Made by a program: the position numbers and the translations under genes. Shown piece by piece: positions 1 through 13,648 of a stretch of 64,000 bases of DNA. Source of the stretch: Syngnathus acus (taxonomy: Eukaryota; Chordata; Actinopteri; Syngnathiformes; Syngnathidae); the NCBI RefSeq assembly GCF_901709675.1, contig NC_051088.1:21056693-21120692 (forward strand), read 5' to 3'. The notes below the pieces were generated by a model that worked only from the letters and a program-made list of their open reading frames with translations, did not search any database and was not told where the DNA came from. The stretch's first letter is position 1. Each line of letters begins with the position of its first letter.

Positions 1-52
1 TAATCAGTCATATTGAAAACAGTATAAACAAAAAAAAAAATCCTCCCGTTAC

Positions 53-3000
53 CTTTGACCGTGAGCCTGGATGTGGTGCGCACCCCTTCGGCTGAGAAGG
101 CAATAGTGCATGTGTCCTCCAGGGTGAGATTGGAAAGGGTGAGGCCATGCACTCGCCCGTTGGTGCTCACCCGAAACTGATTGTTTGGCTTCACCCGAAT
201 GCCATCCTTCTGCCAATTGCCCTCCACGTCAGCGTGGGACAACTCCACCTCAAAAGATGCTGTCTCACGTTCGAAGATTTCCTGGTCAGTCAGGCCTTTA
301 CGGATTGATATTTTGCGGGCTAAATAGGATGAGAAGGTATGATTTTTATCAAAAGTCTTAAAATACTCCTGAACACTGTCAGAATATCGCCTGAGCACTT
401 ACGCTCTACATTTAGCTTGACCTGGGTCCTGTCGTGCAGAGTTTCACAACGGTAGGTTCCGCGGTCTGACAGATTTAAACTGTGAATGGTCAGACTGCGT
501 TTGCATCCATTCTGGTTGAGTGAATATCGAGGCCCGGCCTGGATGACCACCCCTTGTCTCATCCATTGCACTTCACCCGTCTCCAGGCTAATCTCTGTCT
601 CCAGGGTGGCATCACAAAACTCTTCAGCCATGACAGCCTCCATTTTCTTTGTAAACATGACCTGAGCCTCTGAACATGAACATAATATTGCAACACAAAT
701 GAGATTTTTTGGGTCAAAAAGTAGTTTATACCAACATTTTGCTTCCAATACATACCTTGGACTCGGAGGCTTGCTTTGCTTGTTGTACCTTCAGCTTCAG
801 CTGTGATTTTAGAACAGTCCAACATTTGGCACTTTCTCATCACTAAGGTGTGGCACAAACCATTCTGTGTGATCTGGACACGGTCACTTGGACCGATCAC
901 CTCATTGTCCATGAACCAAACCAAATGCACGTCGTCGGGTGAAACCACACACTTAAAGGTAGCGTCCTCTCCTTCCAGCACGGTGATGTTTTGAAGCTCA
1001 GTGAGGAACTCAACCACCCGAGGCACTGAAGTGACGCAAGGATGTGTATGAATCATTCATTAAATTTAAAGAATGATGAAAACCCCGAGGGATGCTTACT
1101 CTTTACTGCAAGGGTCGCAACGGTGCGGTCATCTTTGGACTCGCAGGCGTACTCTCCAGAATCCTCCCTAGTCAAACGATGTATGGTCAAACTACGTTCC
1201 ACTCCATCCGCCCGAATGGTGAACCTCCTGTTCGGAACCACTTCCACACCATTCTTAAACCACTGCACATCTGCTTTGGGTTTGCACACTTGACATCGGA
1301 GGGTCACCATTCCGTCAGCATGGGCCACAGTGTCTTGCATCGGCCTTGTAAACTTTATCCTCATTCCTGGAACGATCAGATCATATGTTTTCATTCTTAT
1401 GCTGGGATTCAACATTACGTATCAGATGTCACAACGAAAAATGCTTTCTACCTTTTACCAGTAAGCTGAAGTGTATTTGGTCAGTGTTGACATCACAGGT
1501 GTACTCGCCGGCATCCGAGCGCCTCAAAGGTGCGATGGTGAGGTCACGCTGATGACCTTCCATGAGTGCCTGGAAGCGCTCACCTTCAATGGGTGTCCAG
1601 TCTTTGAGCCAGCGCACTAGAGCATTCTCCTTGGACACAAAGCTAGTCAAGGTCACACTCTCTCCCTCGTAACCCGTCAAAACAATATCATCTTCCTTCT
1701 TCAAGAATGTCACCGGAGGCTCTTTAAGAATACCACAAAGAAATAGCTTGTAAGTTACAGTAGTACTCTGTCTTGTATATCCTGAGTGGTACTTGAGGGG
1801 ATACCTTGAATCCTAACAATACTGATCATCTTGTCGTCTACTGCATCACATGTGTATTTTCCGGATTCCGAAGGTTGAACATTGGAAATAATAATTTTCC
1901 TCAAATTCCCGTAGCATTCTATTTGCGTACGTGAGTCATTGACAAGGAGCTTGTCATTGCAGTACCACTGTACAGGAGCATTTGGGCGGGACACCTCACA
2001 AGCCAGGATTAGTTCGTCGCCTGCTGTCAACTCCTGGAAGTCGCCATCTTTAGAATTGCCCACAATGGTCACTGGAGGTTCTGTGGCAGAAAATGACTTT
2101 AAAGTTTGATTTCTCAATTGTGATTTGCTTCAGTACAGTAAAGGCTACCTTGCACTGTAACCTGGAAGCTGATGTTATCATCTTCAGCATCTAGAAAGTA
2201 TTCTCCAGAGTCCTCAAGTTCAGCGTTGAGAATGACAAGTGAACGAAATGCGCCTTCCTCTTCCTCGCAAAACCTGCCGTCACACTCGATACGACAGCCG
2301 TCTTTGTACCATTTGGTTTTGGCATTACTTCTGGAGAGCTCGCACTCGAGCACAATGTCATCGGAAATTAGCACCTTGAGGTTTGTGTCAATCTCAGACT
2401 TCCTTAAGATATTCAATGGCGGCTCTGAGGGGAATCACATGTAAAACAAAATAGACATTTTATTATAAAACAGTAACGAGTACTGCTGGTTAGCTTCCTT
2501 ACCTAAAATTTTAACCTCAAAGTCAAGTCTGTCATCTTCAGCATCACAACTATATATGTCAGAATCCGCTGGAGAAGGCGAGAGGATTTCAAGGCGACGA
2601 AGTAAACCATTCTCTGTGATGCTCACGCGATTATTTTTCTCTATTTCTTGGCCATTTAGCAGCCACTTGACTTCCGCATTGAGACGAGATGCCTTGACTT
2701 CCAGTACGACTGCCTTCCCTGCAAAACCCTCCAGCTTCTTCGGTGCATCTTTAGGCCGGGAAAGTACCACTGGTGGTTCTAAATGAATGACAAACCGATA
2801 TTACATCATATTTATATCTTCAGGTAAAAGCTCTTCCTTATTTCCTACCTGTAATAGTCACCATGAAGGCAACAGAGTCATGTTCGGTTTCACATACATA
2901 CTCTCCTGCGTCCTTCACAGAGGCCACAGGGATCACCAGGCGACGTTTTACCCCGTCCACTTCCAGTATGAGGTTTGGACCCTCCTCTACCTCCAGACTG

Positions 3001-6000
3001 TCTTTGTACCATATGACATGAGCGTCCGAATGTGAGATTTCACAACTGAGCTGGAGCTTGGTGGAAGCCAAGTGGGTGAGTTTTATCTCGGACTCAGTGG
3101 GGGAAATTATTCGTACGGAAGGCTCTGAAAATATGAATATCATATTATATATATACATTTTGTTAATTTTGGAGTCAAAGCTCGGTTTTACCTGTGATAG
3201 TCAATTGAAAGAATACAGAGTCCCCATTTGTCTCGCAGATGTATTCGCCCCCATCTTCCACCGTGCTGTGGAGAATGGTTAACCGTCTGTAGGGACCCTC
3301 TTTTGTCAGCTGGATATTGCCCCCCTCCTTCACCTCTTCACCGTTCTTGAACCATTGCACCTTCCCGGCAGAGCGAGATAACTCGCACTGCATGTGAACG
3401 TCCTCCGAAATATGACTTTCCATCGAGACATCATCTTTGGGGTCCACAATCATCACTGGGGGTTCTGCAGAGAGGGATTAGTTTGCCTTTATTTGAAAAA
3501 TAACTTTCTTTCACTGTCACTATACTTTTCAACCCACCTCTAACGTTGACAGAAAACTCCATCCTGTTGTTTTCCGCTTGGCAGATGTAGCTACCCGCAT
3601 CAGAGCTTTGGGCAGAGCGGATAATCAACCTTCTCAGGGTTCCCTCTGCCTGCAGAGTAATGTTGTCATTGGGTTCAATTTCACAACCATCTTTAGACCT
3701 GCAACGGACGATACAGATTTCTGAATAAAATCCAAAACAACCAATTTGGTTAAGCAGCAAAAGGCGCAGCAGATGAAAGGACTTCTTACCAGATAACTTG
3801 AGCATCCTCTCTGGAGACATGGCAGAGTAGCACCACAGGGTCAAGCTCCATGCTGCTTTTATGAAGGTCTTCCTTGGGGGCTGGAATGAACTCCACTGGA
3901 GGACCTGAAACAATGGTGGAAAGACTTTTTACTGATTCTCTGGAAACTGTATCCTCCAGTGCCAGAATTGCTTTTATGTTTATCAGGAGAGAGTTGATGC
4001 TCAGACACTTTACCTGCAACGTCAACGGAGAATGTGATGGCATCCCCCAATGTCTGGCATGTATAAACTCCAGCGTGATGTTTCTCAGCTGATTGGATTA
4101 CAATTCTCCTCATGTTCCCATCTGATTGGATGTTGAGGACGTCGCTCACCCGGAGCTCCTCACCGTCTTTGAACCAACATACTTTCGCCGAAGGGTGGGA
4201 CACTTCGCAGTAAAGCACAATGACGTCGCCCGTTTCCACCTTCTTGGTGCTATCAGATTCCAGCAAAGGGCTGAATTTCACAACAGCGGCTGCAAAGGCA
4301 CAATGAGGCTTTGTAGTCAATATTATGACCTAATCTCATGGTCACTTTGATAAACAACAAACAAGAGACTGCTTCACCCACGTTTAACCTTGAGAAGTGC
4401 CGAATTCCGCACCCCGTTGGCGATAAAGGTTATCTCTGCCTCGTCTTCTGCACCGAGAGTTTCACGGATAACCAATGTATGCTCCGTGTTGGACTGCTTT
4501 AGTGAGTATCGGCCACTGTCTTGCAGTTGAGCACTATTCAAAAACCAGTTCCCAACCACCGAGGCTGACAACACGATGGAAAAGACGGCATCCTCTCCTT
4601 CTGTGACCTCCAGGTCCCGAAGAGGACTGCAAATCTTTGTTCCTGGAACTAAATAAAGCCAGAAACAACACTATTGAGATCCAGATTTGTCAGTGGCTGT
4701 ATTTTCTTTCTCCGTAGTATACAGCATACCCATATGGACAACTTTTGGAAATTCAACATGGCCACTGCGGCCATATTTGTTGATGCAGCAGACTCTGAAA
4801 CGGTAGTCCCCCTCGTGTGGTACATTGTCACCGCAGATCTCCGTTGAGGTGGCGTTCTCGGAGGTAAAGCATTTCTGCCACTCTTGCGATCCCACTTCCT
4901 GTCTTTCCACCACAAAGATGGCGCGAGTAGTCTGGTTGTAGGGTGCGGGAACCCAGGAAAGCAGGGCGCCATTCGGGCTGTCTAGATCCATCTTGACGTC
5001 GAGCGGACAGATTGGTGGACAGTGTCTTGTGGCTATAAGGAAAATGTTGGTGATTACACAGAGACATTTTTGGAATTGCCTACAAAAAATAGTCCAGGTT
5101 AGATGAATTTATAACCTTCTCACATAAAAACGTAACCGGAAACAAAACCCAAAAATGATAACATACCTCTAACTTTAAGACGTGATGAGGTCTTTGATCT
5201 TCCGGTCACAAAAGTCACCACCCCTGAGTCTTGGTGAGCCACGTTGACAAAGACCAGAACGTGTGTTTTCCCAAAAGACTTGAGGATAGTCTGGTGTGTC
5301 TCGTGCAGCTTGAGCCCGTTTTTGAACCAATAGATCTCCATGTCTTCATCCTCAACTTCCACACAGAATGCAGCGTTCTCACCCTCCAACACCTCCACCT
5401 TCCGTGGGAGTTTCCGCACAATTTTACCTGAGAGAGTCACCGTTATTGTAAATGTTCACGTTCAAGATGACCCGGTGGCGAATACCTTTGACCGACAACT
5501 CGGCTATGCTCTTTGCCCCATCTGGCATCTCGCACAGATAAACTCCATCATCGTCCATTTCCACATCTTGGATGGTGAGTCTTCGCCTGGTGCCTTGTTG
5601 CTCGATCCCATATTTGCTGCATGGCATCAGCTTTTGATCCTCACGGTACCATGTGGCCGGGATTGAGTTATCGGGAACCTCGCATTCCAGAACGGCAACG
5701 TTCCATTCCCTTGCCTCCACATCTTTTAATGGATGCTTAAATCGCACATGGGTTCCTGGAGAGTAAAGAGAGGACCATGATTTGGTGTAAAGTACGGCAG
5801 CCGATAAAGTGCATTATTAAGTCAGTCTTACCTTTGACTGTCAGATGAACTGCACTGAGAGTGTTTCCCAGAGCGTTGGATGCCACACATGCGTACAGTC
5901 CCGTGTCCTGAACTTTACAGTACAGAACCTTCAAGGTGTAATAACCCTCCCTGTCCTCAAATATAAGATGCCGTCTTCCCGCCTGGAGGGGCACACCGTC

Positions 6001-6918
6001 CTTCTTCCAGATGATCTCCGGCTTTGGCTTCCCTGTGACGAAGCAGCGGAACTTTGCGTGTTTGCCCTCTGCCACGACAAACTTCTTGGCCTTGGATGGA
6101 CTGACTGACGACTCCTCCCTGAGCCTTAACAAACTGAGTTTGTCCAACCATTGGCTGGACTTTCTGCTATCCTCTCGCTCTGGAACAGGTTCAACAAGGA
6201 GCATGGCACCAGCCAGTGCCTCACCTTTGCAGTTCACGGCCTTACAGGTGTAGACGCCCTTGTCGGGCATGCGTGTTCTGTAAATCTTGAGTTGGGACCA
6301 GCCTCCATCTTGAAGGCTTATGCAGAAGTGAGCGCTCTCAAAGATGTCATTGAGTTTCTTGCCGTCTTTTTCCCATTGTACCTCCGGCAAAGGGGTTCCC
6401 CAGACCTTGCAGGAGAAGGCGGCGTCCTCTCCTCTGTCCACTCGTAACGATAGGGGCTTGATGAGGAACCTGGGTTTGTCATCGGATATGAAGTCAAGGT
6501 CCTGGTCGAACTTATCCCCATGGTCACCATTCTCTTCCCGGTGGTCACCGTTGTGGAATGTGCCGGTTCCATTCATCTGCCCGTGCTCCTCGACACCGTT
6601 AACTTCCACTTGCTGCTCATTTCCCTCCACTTTGAGGGTGGCTGCAGCATAGGTTTCCCCGACATTGTTTTTAGCTTTGCAGATGTATTGGCCAGCATCC
6701 TTCTCGCTCACCCCACTGATGCTCAACAAGTAGAACTTGCCCTCCTCTGAGAGCTTGTACCGTCCTTCAGTGACGATCTGGACGTTTTTGCGTTCCCAGA
6801 TCACGTCAGGATGAGGGTCTCCCCCGATTTGGCACCTGAGAGTGGCGTCAGCCCCGCATTGTACCACCACAGGCCGTGGGTAGCCTAAAACACGAGGGGC
6901 ACCCCCAAAGATGTCCAT
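53..6918 (-). CDS. obsl1: Obscurin-like protein 1, 5' and central part (18 Ig domains + 1 FN3)
   Basis: Cytoskeletal adaptor; in the known family the first Ig binds titin/myomesin at the M-band and the protein also belongs to the CUL7-OBSL1-CCDC8 complex. Coding exons in transcript order, all with AG/GT sites: 5832-6918, 5486-5755, 5167-5427, 4730-5032, 4382-4648, 4014-4289, 3790-3904, 3538-3698, 3192-3464, 2849-3124, 2503-2778, 2149-2424, 1805-2080, 1452-1721, 1100-1366, 756-1025, 403-669, 53-319. The first exon holds three Ig domains, the fourth an FN3 domain (VERQEVGSQEW, close to OBSL1 rather than obscurin), and the rest one Ig each of about 267-276 bp, nearly all in phase 1. Typical W and C/Y-x-C Ig residues are visible in most; the 756-1025 domain lacks the second canonical Cys. 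The start MDIFGGAPR has a good context (gacaccATGG). The exon at 53-319 ends in a donor, so the gene continues past base 1. No frame break was seen. Which teleost paralogue (a or b) this is cannot be told. Confidence 0.93.
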
Positions 6919-6952
6919 GGTGTCGGTCTTTTGTTGTTGAATTGAAAGTGAT
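6919..6952 (-). other. obsl1: obsl1 5'UTR part of exon 2, with splice acceptor
   Basis: Reading the minus strand, a pyrimidine-rich stretch ending tcctttag precedes this 34-nt leader, which runs into the ATG at 6918. This suggests that a non-coding first exon and the promoter lie further upstream (above 6953). An in-frame ATG also occurs just inside the putative intron, but it lies before the acceptor and is probably not used. I could not place the first exon. Confidence 0.5.
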
Positions 6953-8019
6953 CTAAAGGAACACAAATGAAACTTGTTTCTAAATGTATCCGTTTAATAA
7001 TTATTCCATTTCGAGTCGGCGCTGCGACTTAGAAAAGTCTAAAAAAAGGCACTCGTGAGCAGAGCACGGACAGCCCGTGGTGCTTCAAGTTCAGAATGAT
7101 AAGTGTCCACGTGCCAGGAAAATTGTGACTTAAGAATGTTGTTAAATTCATCGTTGGAGATCAAGCTCGACTCACCTTTTTTGAGAAGTTTCCTGTAAAT
7201 GCCGGCAACCCGCCCCCTCCCTTCTCAGGCTGGGGACATTTTGTCTCGTTTCAATGATCGATTCCCTTGCGGTGAGAGTTTTTCGGGTTTTCTGCTTTTC
7301 ATATGGGTAGTAAGTCAGCTGTCTTTCGGTGTCCCTGCGCTTTGGCGAGTAAAATAATCTGAGTGTGCGTCAGACATCGACATTGTCCGGCATCCTGGGA
7401 GAGAGAGGTGCATTTTGGAGGAAGGGCGCAGATGGTGTCAGGACTTTTGCAGCTGCTCCCACTAGGCTGTAACCCCCCACTCCCAAAACTAAAAATATCC
7501 TCCGCTTCCATGACAGATAATGTTAGGCCCTCCACTATCACTAAAGATAGCGAGGAGGCCGAGATAGAAACACGTTCCCTGACTTCAACCTCACACGAGG
7601 AGGCGGCACAACACAGCTGCTGCTGCTTTGGGGTTTTGTTTTTGCTTGAAGACAATCTAATTGACTTTGAGACAGTTGGCGAAAACTTCATTAAGTACAC
7701 CTGCCATTGAATCGGAGCAAAAAAGCTGTTTATAAAAGTAACTTGACAAAGACAATGCTTGCTTTGAATAGTTCAAGTGATAGATGTATGACAATGTTCG
7801 TTTAATATACTGTTGTTACTTTGGGCTGTGATGAGTCATACAATAATGAAGAAATGGTTGGATTATTGAAGTGAATGGAAGAATTTGCAATTTCCCCATG
7901 TTTTCTCATAATTAATCATAAATGAATGAATGAATGAATGAACTTCATTTATTTTTTAACAATATAAAAAAATAGAAAAATAATTTACATCCGAAAGTAA
8001 GAAAAGAAGAAATTAAAAT

Positions 8020-8030
8020 AATAATAATAA

Positions 8031-8063
<33 letters not shown>

Positions 8064-8112
8064 AATAGTAATGATAATAATATGGTGGTGATGATAATAA
8101 TAATAATAATTT
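8020..8112. repeat. AAT/ATG trinucleotide microsatellite
   Basis: The sequence is an imperfect run of ataataataat with scattered g substitutions. On the minus strand it reads as a Tyr-rich open frame, which is an artefact of the repeat. Confidence 0.85.
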
Positions 8113-10727
8113 GGTGATACTAATAATTATATATGTTGTATTCATGGGTTAGTGCTGGTCGTATCGTCATTATCTATTTGTGGCAGGAATTGGCCACTCA
8201 CAGAACACAGATTATTCGTTCAGTGATCAGCAACGCTTTATGAAGGTCACTGACGTTCTCCTCCATGTGCTCATCCCAGCAGCTGTTGGCATGATGATCA
8301 ACACCAGGAATCAAAAGCTGCTTGAACTTCAAAAGAGAACAGAGAATCCACCCTGACGTCAACAAGTAAGTGTAGTTTATTTCTTACCAGTGACTCCACG
8401 TGGGAGCAATCCTCTTGCTCGTGGGTGGGGGTATTAGTATGTGTTGAACAGCGTGTCCACAAGATGGCACCAGATATATATTTATTTGACCCCGTGTGTG
8501 AGACGAGTCAGTCTTCCGATGTGTGAGTTTAATGAATATGTACACAGCGAAGACAAATCAAACGGTTTTGTCAGGTGACCTTTGCCCCCGTCTCCATGAA
8601 ACGGCATGCCGGGTAAAACAAGAGACACTCAGAAAGATGGGGGTGTTTTTTTTAAGCTTTCAAAAAAATGGCAACATGGTGGACCAGTGGTTAGCCCGTT
8701 TGCAGTTCTGACGATGGGCATTGGGATCCAGGCTCCGGCCTCCCCGATTATGCCGATTAAGCATAGAAGCGGCCAAAAGGAGCACATCTCATAAATTTTT
8801 ATTTGGTCGACGCCAAGCAGGATCCGTTGATGTTTTCAACAAGATCTTTACGATAAGTCAGCTGACTCCCATGCAGCCAACCGAGTAACTTGGCTCAGGT
8901 CAGTCACGTAATGTATAAAGGGGCTTTGGCGGCAGATGTGCATGTCAATTACATACGAACGCACGGAGGGCAGATGTGAAGAGACAAGTCGAGCCATCGC
9001 ATTGCCTGGTCGCCGCTGGCAACCATCTGCTCTGAATGTTGACCCCTTCAGCAGATGCTTTGCTCCTGCCTCCTCCTTCGTGTTGTTGCTACTGCAATTG
9101 TAGAGCTTGTTTCCATAGTGTGCTCGATCTTGAGGGACGTGTGTCTTTAAGGCTGTGAGGTGTGTGTGTTACACGTGTGTGTGTGTGTTACACGTGTGCG
9201 TGTGTGGTGTGTGTGTGTGTGTGTGTGCATTGCCCTGGGCAAGATGACAATCACTGGCCTCCAAGTACTCTCTAACGCAGCTGCTTATTGTGAAGGGCCC
9301 ACTGTTAATTGGCCTCCGGTAACCTACCACTCCAATTAGTGTCACGTTATTTACCCGTGTGTGTGCGTGTTTACACGTTGAGGTGTGTTTGACAGAGAGA
9401 GACGCACGGAATCATAAGCAAGGTGCAGATGTTGGATGAGTGACGAGCTCCTTTTTTAGCAGCCGCCTGTTGCCGAAACCCCGCCGCCCTCCACCATCAA
9501 ACGTAAGGCTGCTGTTACCACGGTAACCAATTTGCGGGCTGACAAAGGTGTCCTTCGCTTGAACCCCTCATGGCTGCTTGGGAAGTGAGGCATTCCTTGA
9601 CGTCCCACTTTGCAACTTTTGCGCTTTGGGATGAGCAGAGTGATGTTGCGAAGAGCAATCTTTTCCCAACTGAGCCAAGCCACATAAATAAATTTAAAAA
9701 AAATTGCGCAGTTTAAATAAACATTAAATACAGGTTAAAGGCAAAGTATATTTTGAGTTATTTGTGTGTCAAGAACCTGAAATTCATTTTAATGTTGACC
9801 TGTGATGATCATGAGGTTTTTTGTTTTTCCCTCATGAATTAAAAAAAAAAAAAAAAAATCCCGAAGAGAAGCACATTCGCTTCAATGTGCTTGTTTTGGT
9901 GCTCACTTTCATGTAGGGCTGATCCGATTGCTGTTTTGTGCACGTGCGCACTGTTCAAAGTGGGGATTGGTGACACACACGCACACACACACATCTGAAT
10001 GGCAAGGAGTCAGAGGAGGGAATGATGAGTTACGTAATCCAGCGCACTCGTGGGCCCGATTGAGTAAAAAAGGCTGCAGTAAAATCCCATGCCGACATCT
10101 TGGCGACATTTGCCAATGTGATCATTCATGCGTGTTTCTTCAACATCTTCATTCACAAACGTGTGTCACACTCAGCCAAATGGCTTTTGTGTCATTTCAG
10201 ACAGCAAGACTAGGCCAGCGCTGTGTTCATGAGATTAAAAGGAATGTGTTTATTCAGAGCAGAATAGGATGAGTTCATCGCGAAGATGGCGCTGACTGTC
10301 AATGCTCAATTTTTATAATCCCGCGAACATACAAATGCCCTTAATCCCATGTGCATACACACACACAAACCTGATGAACTTGGCTTTCCAAGTGTGCATC
10401 ATCATCATCACACTGGGGTGGGTCGTCCTTAATCCAGAGCTGTGTTCCCTGGATTTTCCCCACCAACTTCATTTCTCCACACCGTGGATACTAGTGCACC
10501 TCTTTTACCATCGAGGGTGGACCCTGTTGCTAGGCAACACAGCCCTATGGCAGAATGCTTCAGGGTGTGTGTGTGTGTGTGTGTGTGAATGTGTGTGCGT
10601 GTGTGTGTGTGACCCAAATCAAAACCCCAGATCATAGAAAATAGCAACTTTCCTTGCTGAGGAGTTGTCGACAGTAGTTAGTGCATCATATGAATAATAA
10701 ACAATGAAAAATATCCTGATATTGACT

Positions 10728-10935
10728 GGCCATACGGCTCGGTGGAACACTGGTTAGCACGTCCACCTCACAGTTAGGAGGGTGCGGGTTCGATTCCACC
10801 TTCGACCCTCCCCGTGTGGAGTTTGCATGTTCTCCCCGTGCCTGCGTGGGTTTTCTCCGGGCACTACGGTTTCCTCCCACATCCCAAAAACATGCTTGGT
10901 AGGCTGATTGACCACTCCAAATTGCCCCTAGGTGT
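10728..10935 (+). repeat. tRNA-derived SINE-like repeat
   Basis: A pol III B-box-like sequence (ggttcgattcc) at about 10788-10798 is preceded by an A-box-like sequence (tggttagcac) near 10751. A body follows with the phrases gtttgcatgttctccccgtg and ttttctccgg, typical of a repeat I recognise as very common in teleost genomes. It cannot fold as a complete tRNA with an anticodon arm, so it is not called a tRNA gene. A truncated head of the same kind (gaccagtggttagcccg) lies near 8681. Confidence 0.75.
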
Positions 10936-12912
10936 ATTGTTTTGCAAGCATGGTCACTGTCTTAAAATAGTAATTTGGGAGAGACCAAATATTTATTGCC
11001 GCCTAAAGGAAGTACCGTAGACAATTTTTTCGTGTGCCGGGCCTCCGCCACACTAGGTGGCAGTGGCGCAGCTTTTAGCTTGTATTTTTTTTTTCTTTTT
11101 GTATGTAAAAAGTTGTAGAATAGACAAAAGTATTTTGAACGCCATAAGTGGGTGATTGTAGGCTGTCGCAAAACAGCACATTTGCATCAAACAATTCTTC
11201 TACAGGAATGTACAGGGAGTATCTTGCTTCTCTGATTTATCATAGTTAATAGAGCTACAGCGTCAACTCGTCTAATGTGGTCACATTGGTCAGGCCGAGG
11301 CGCTTGCATGATTTTGTCTTGAGCCTAAGTGAGCGAGGAGAGGGGGTGGAGTGCCTTCGGACTGAACTCACACTTTTGGCAATGGCCCCAGTGTTAAAAG
11401 AGGCGTATCCATGCGAGTCAACTGTCACCGACGGCTGCTCGCTCTCGTCTGTCTGTGTGTGTGTGTGTCGGGAGCAGCAGCCACCGATCAGACAGTCTCC
11501 ATCCTATCATTCCATCCTCGGTTCCCAAAAATACACAATACATGGTGTTTGTGTGTGTGTGGTGCGTTGTGTGTGTGCGCGTGGTCATGCATGTGTGTGC
11601 TGGTAGTTTTCCATGAGGGAGGCTTGTGAGGGCTCGGGGGGAAAATCTCATATGAAGGGGAGGAGCTGGTCAAAGAATTCTCAACTTGTGTGTGTGTAGT
11701 GTGTAGTGTGCACATGGATGTGTGTTCCTATTAAAATGAAGACCAAGCGAAAATATGGGAAGTGTGCTTAAGCAGCAGAGCGGAAAACTCCAAAGCATGA
11801 AGGGGGCCAATGCGTCTGTGTGTGTGTGTGTACAGGAAATAACATGGTATTGGGTAATAGCCCACTCAAGTCACATGTTTCTTTTGCTGACATTGGGCAG
11901 CAATGGAAAAATTGACTCACTGCAATAGCCGAGGACAATAAGAGAAAAGTGAGGATGATTCGTTTGAAATTGATAATGTACAAAAAGTGACATTTGTTTC
12001 ATGGCGTTTGTATTTGAAAATAATGACACCACGATATGAAGACGAGAGAAAAATGAGAACATTGGTCAAAATGATATCAGGATGACAGAAAGGCTACACA
12101 GGACCGAGAGGGATGAAGATTTGGCACACGGGACAAAGAGAGATGAGCGCATATAATCTAATGAGGACACATGACAGAGTGAAAAAATCATGAGATTAGG
12201 ACACAAAGCACTGTACACACTGTACAAAGACATCAGGATGGATGACGAGGAGATGAGTCAAGGAAACGTGTTATTTTCAGTGTCGTTGCCCACTGAATGA
12301 ATGATGCACAATCTTGTCACAGCTCAAAATAACACAGCCACTAAAAAGGTGAGCACACCAAATTTGGCCTAAAATGACAATATTTTGCCAGAACCATCTT
12401 TGAGTTAGTCGTCTTCCATTCCATTGATGTCACGAAGCTGGTGGATGTTAGAAAATGTCGAGTTCATTTTTGCTATCTGTCAAGAAAGCAGTGCGCCACT
12501 TTGGTTTAAAAAGCAGGACTTTTATTAGCGGTGGAAATGAGCTCATTCATGACATTTTGAAATACTCATGTGACGCTCGTTGCATCACGTAGCGGTGTCT
12601 GAGAAGCAAAACGAAGACAGTAGCTCTTTGTTAGCGTTGGCGGCTGGTGGCCCTGGCCCCACCGCCAAGCTCGTTTTTGTTTTTTTCATGGCGCTGCTTA
12701 TGCACTTGCACATAACGCACAAGCTTTGTGACTTGTATAATTCCACATTGGCAGGAGGACAAATAGTCTTGTTGCCTCTGACAGACTAACCTGCTTGTCT
12801 AGGATTATTATCTTATTTGTTAATATTGACACAAGAAAGTGCTGTTAAGGGCTCCTTCCGAGTCACGTCGTCAAACTTAAAATCCATCGGTTTATTTTCT
12901 ATAGGCTAGCGC

Positions 12913-13175
12913 TTGTGTCTCATTAGGCCACGCCCATCTGACTTTGGGCAACAGGTGGGGAACTCCCTTGACTGGTTGCCATCAAATTGCAGAGCAAATC
13001 ATTTATTAATACACAACCGTTCGCCGAGTCCTTATTTAAGCAACCATGCGTGGTTTTGGAATGTGGGAGGAAGCTGGAATGCCCAACTGGGGGCCCGAGT
13101 TGGGATTTGGATTTTGAGGCTAAACATGCTAGCCACTGTGCCAGCATGCTGCCCAAATTCAAAAGTCGTCTCTAA
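12913..13175 (-). repeat. Old interspersed repeat, minus orientation
   Basis: The phrases tggaatgtgggaggaagctg and gctagccactgtgccagcatgctgccc resemble the reverse complement of the SINE family at 10728 (caca-ttcca-aaaacatgc, ggcagca...agtggttagc). Divergence is high and the boundaries are approximate. Confidence 0.5.
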
Positions 13176-13571
13176 TTGTGGCCATATAATCCCAGATCAG
13201 ATTAGGGACCTGTGCCTGTGCATGTTCTGAATGACGGTTTCACAATCCTTTTCATTCATCGCATTGTTTGAACCCATCAACAATCCAAATCCCATTTCTT
13301 CTCTTTGAGAGAGAATATGAAGCGGAAGACCAACGTGTGATGCAGGATTTAGGCTACGTTAACATTTTCTTTCCGTACAAATGATCAAACGTTAGCCCAG
13401 AACAATATTTGCTCTTAAATCAAATAATACACAAAACAGTGAGTGGCATTTGTTTGCTCAAAAACAGTCCATGAAAAACACTTTTACCTGTGTCATGATA
13501 AAGACAATTATCTGAAATTGTTTCTTACAACTGTATACTGTCATCATATTATCGGATATAAATGATAAGAT

Positions 13572-13648
13572 CTTAACTCGTTCACTCCCATTGACAGCTA
13601 TAGACGTCAAATCTCCATTTTAACTGTGCTGGCAGTGAATGAGTTAAG
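13572..13648. repeat. Short palindromic MITE
   Basis: The left end cttaactcgttcactccc and the right end ggcagtgaatgagttaag are inverted copies of each other (16 of 18 positions match) around a 41-bp core. The sequence type is one I recognise as scattered through fish genomes. No target-site duplication was confirmed. Confidence 0.6.

Noticed and set aside
7299-7710. Overlapping frames of 115-133 codons upstream of obsl1
   Set aside because: No homology or domain is recognised on either strand. The region may be 5' flank or leader of obsl1, but no coding evidence exists.
7945-8145. Tyr/Leu-rich 66-codon minus frame
   Set aside because: It is translated from the AAT microsatellite.
10728-10935. 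Possible tRNA gene
   Set aside because: B-box-like and A-box-like sequences are present but there is no full cloverleaf and the body matches a common fish SINE-type repeat.
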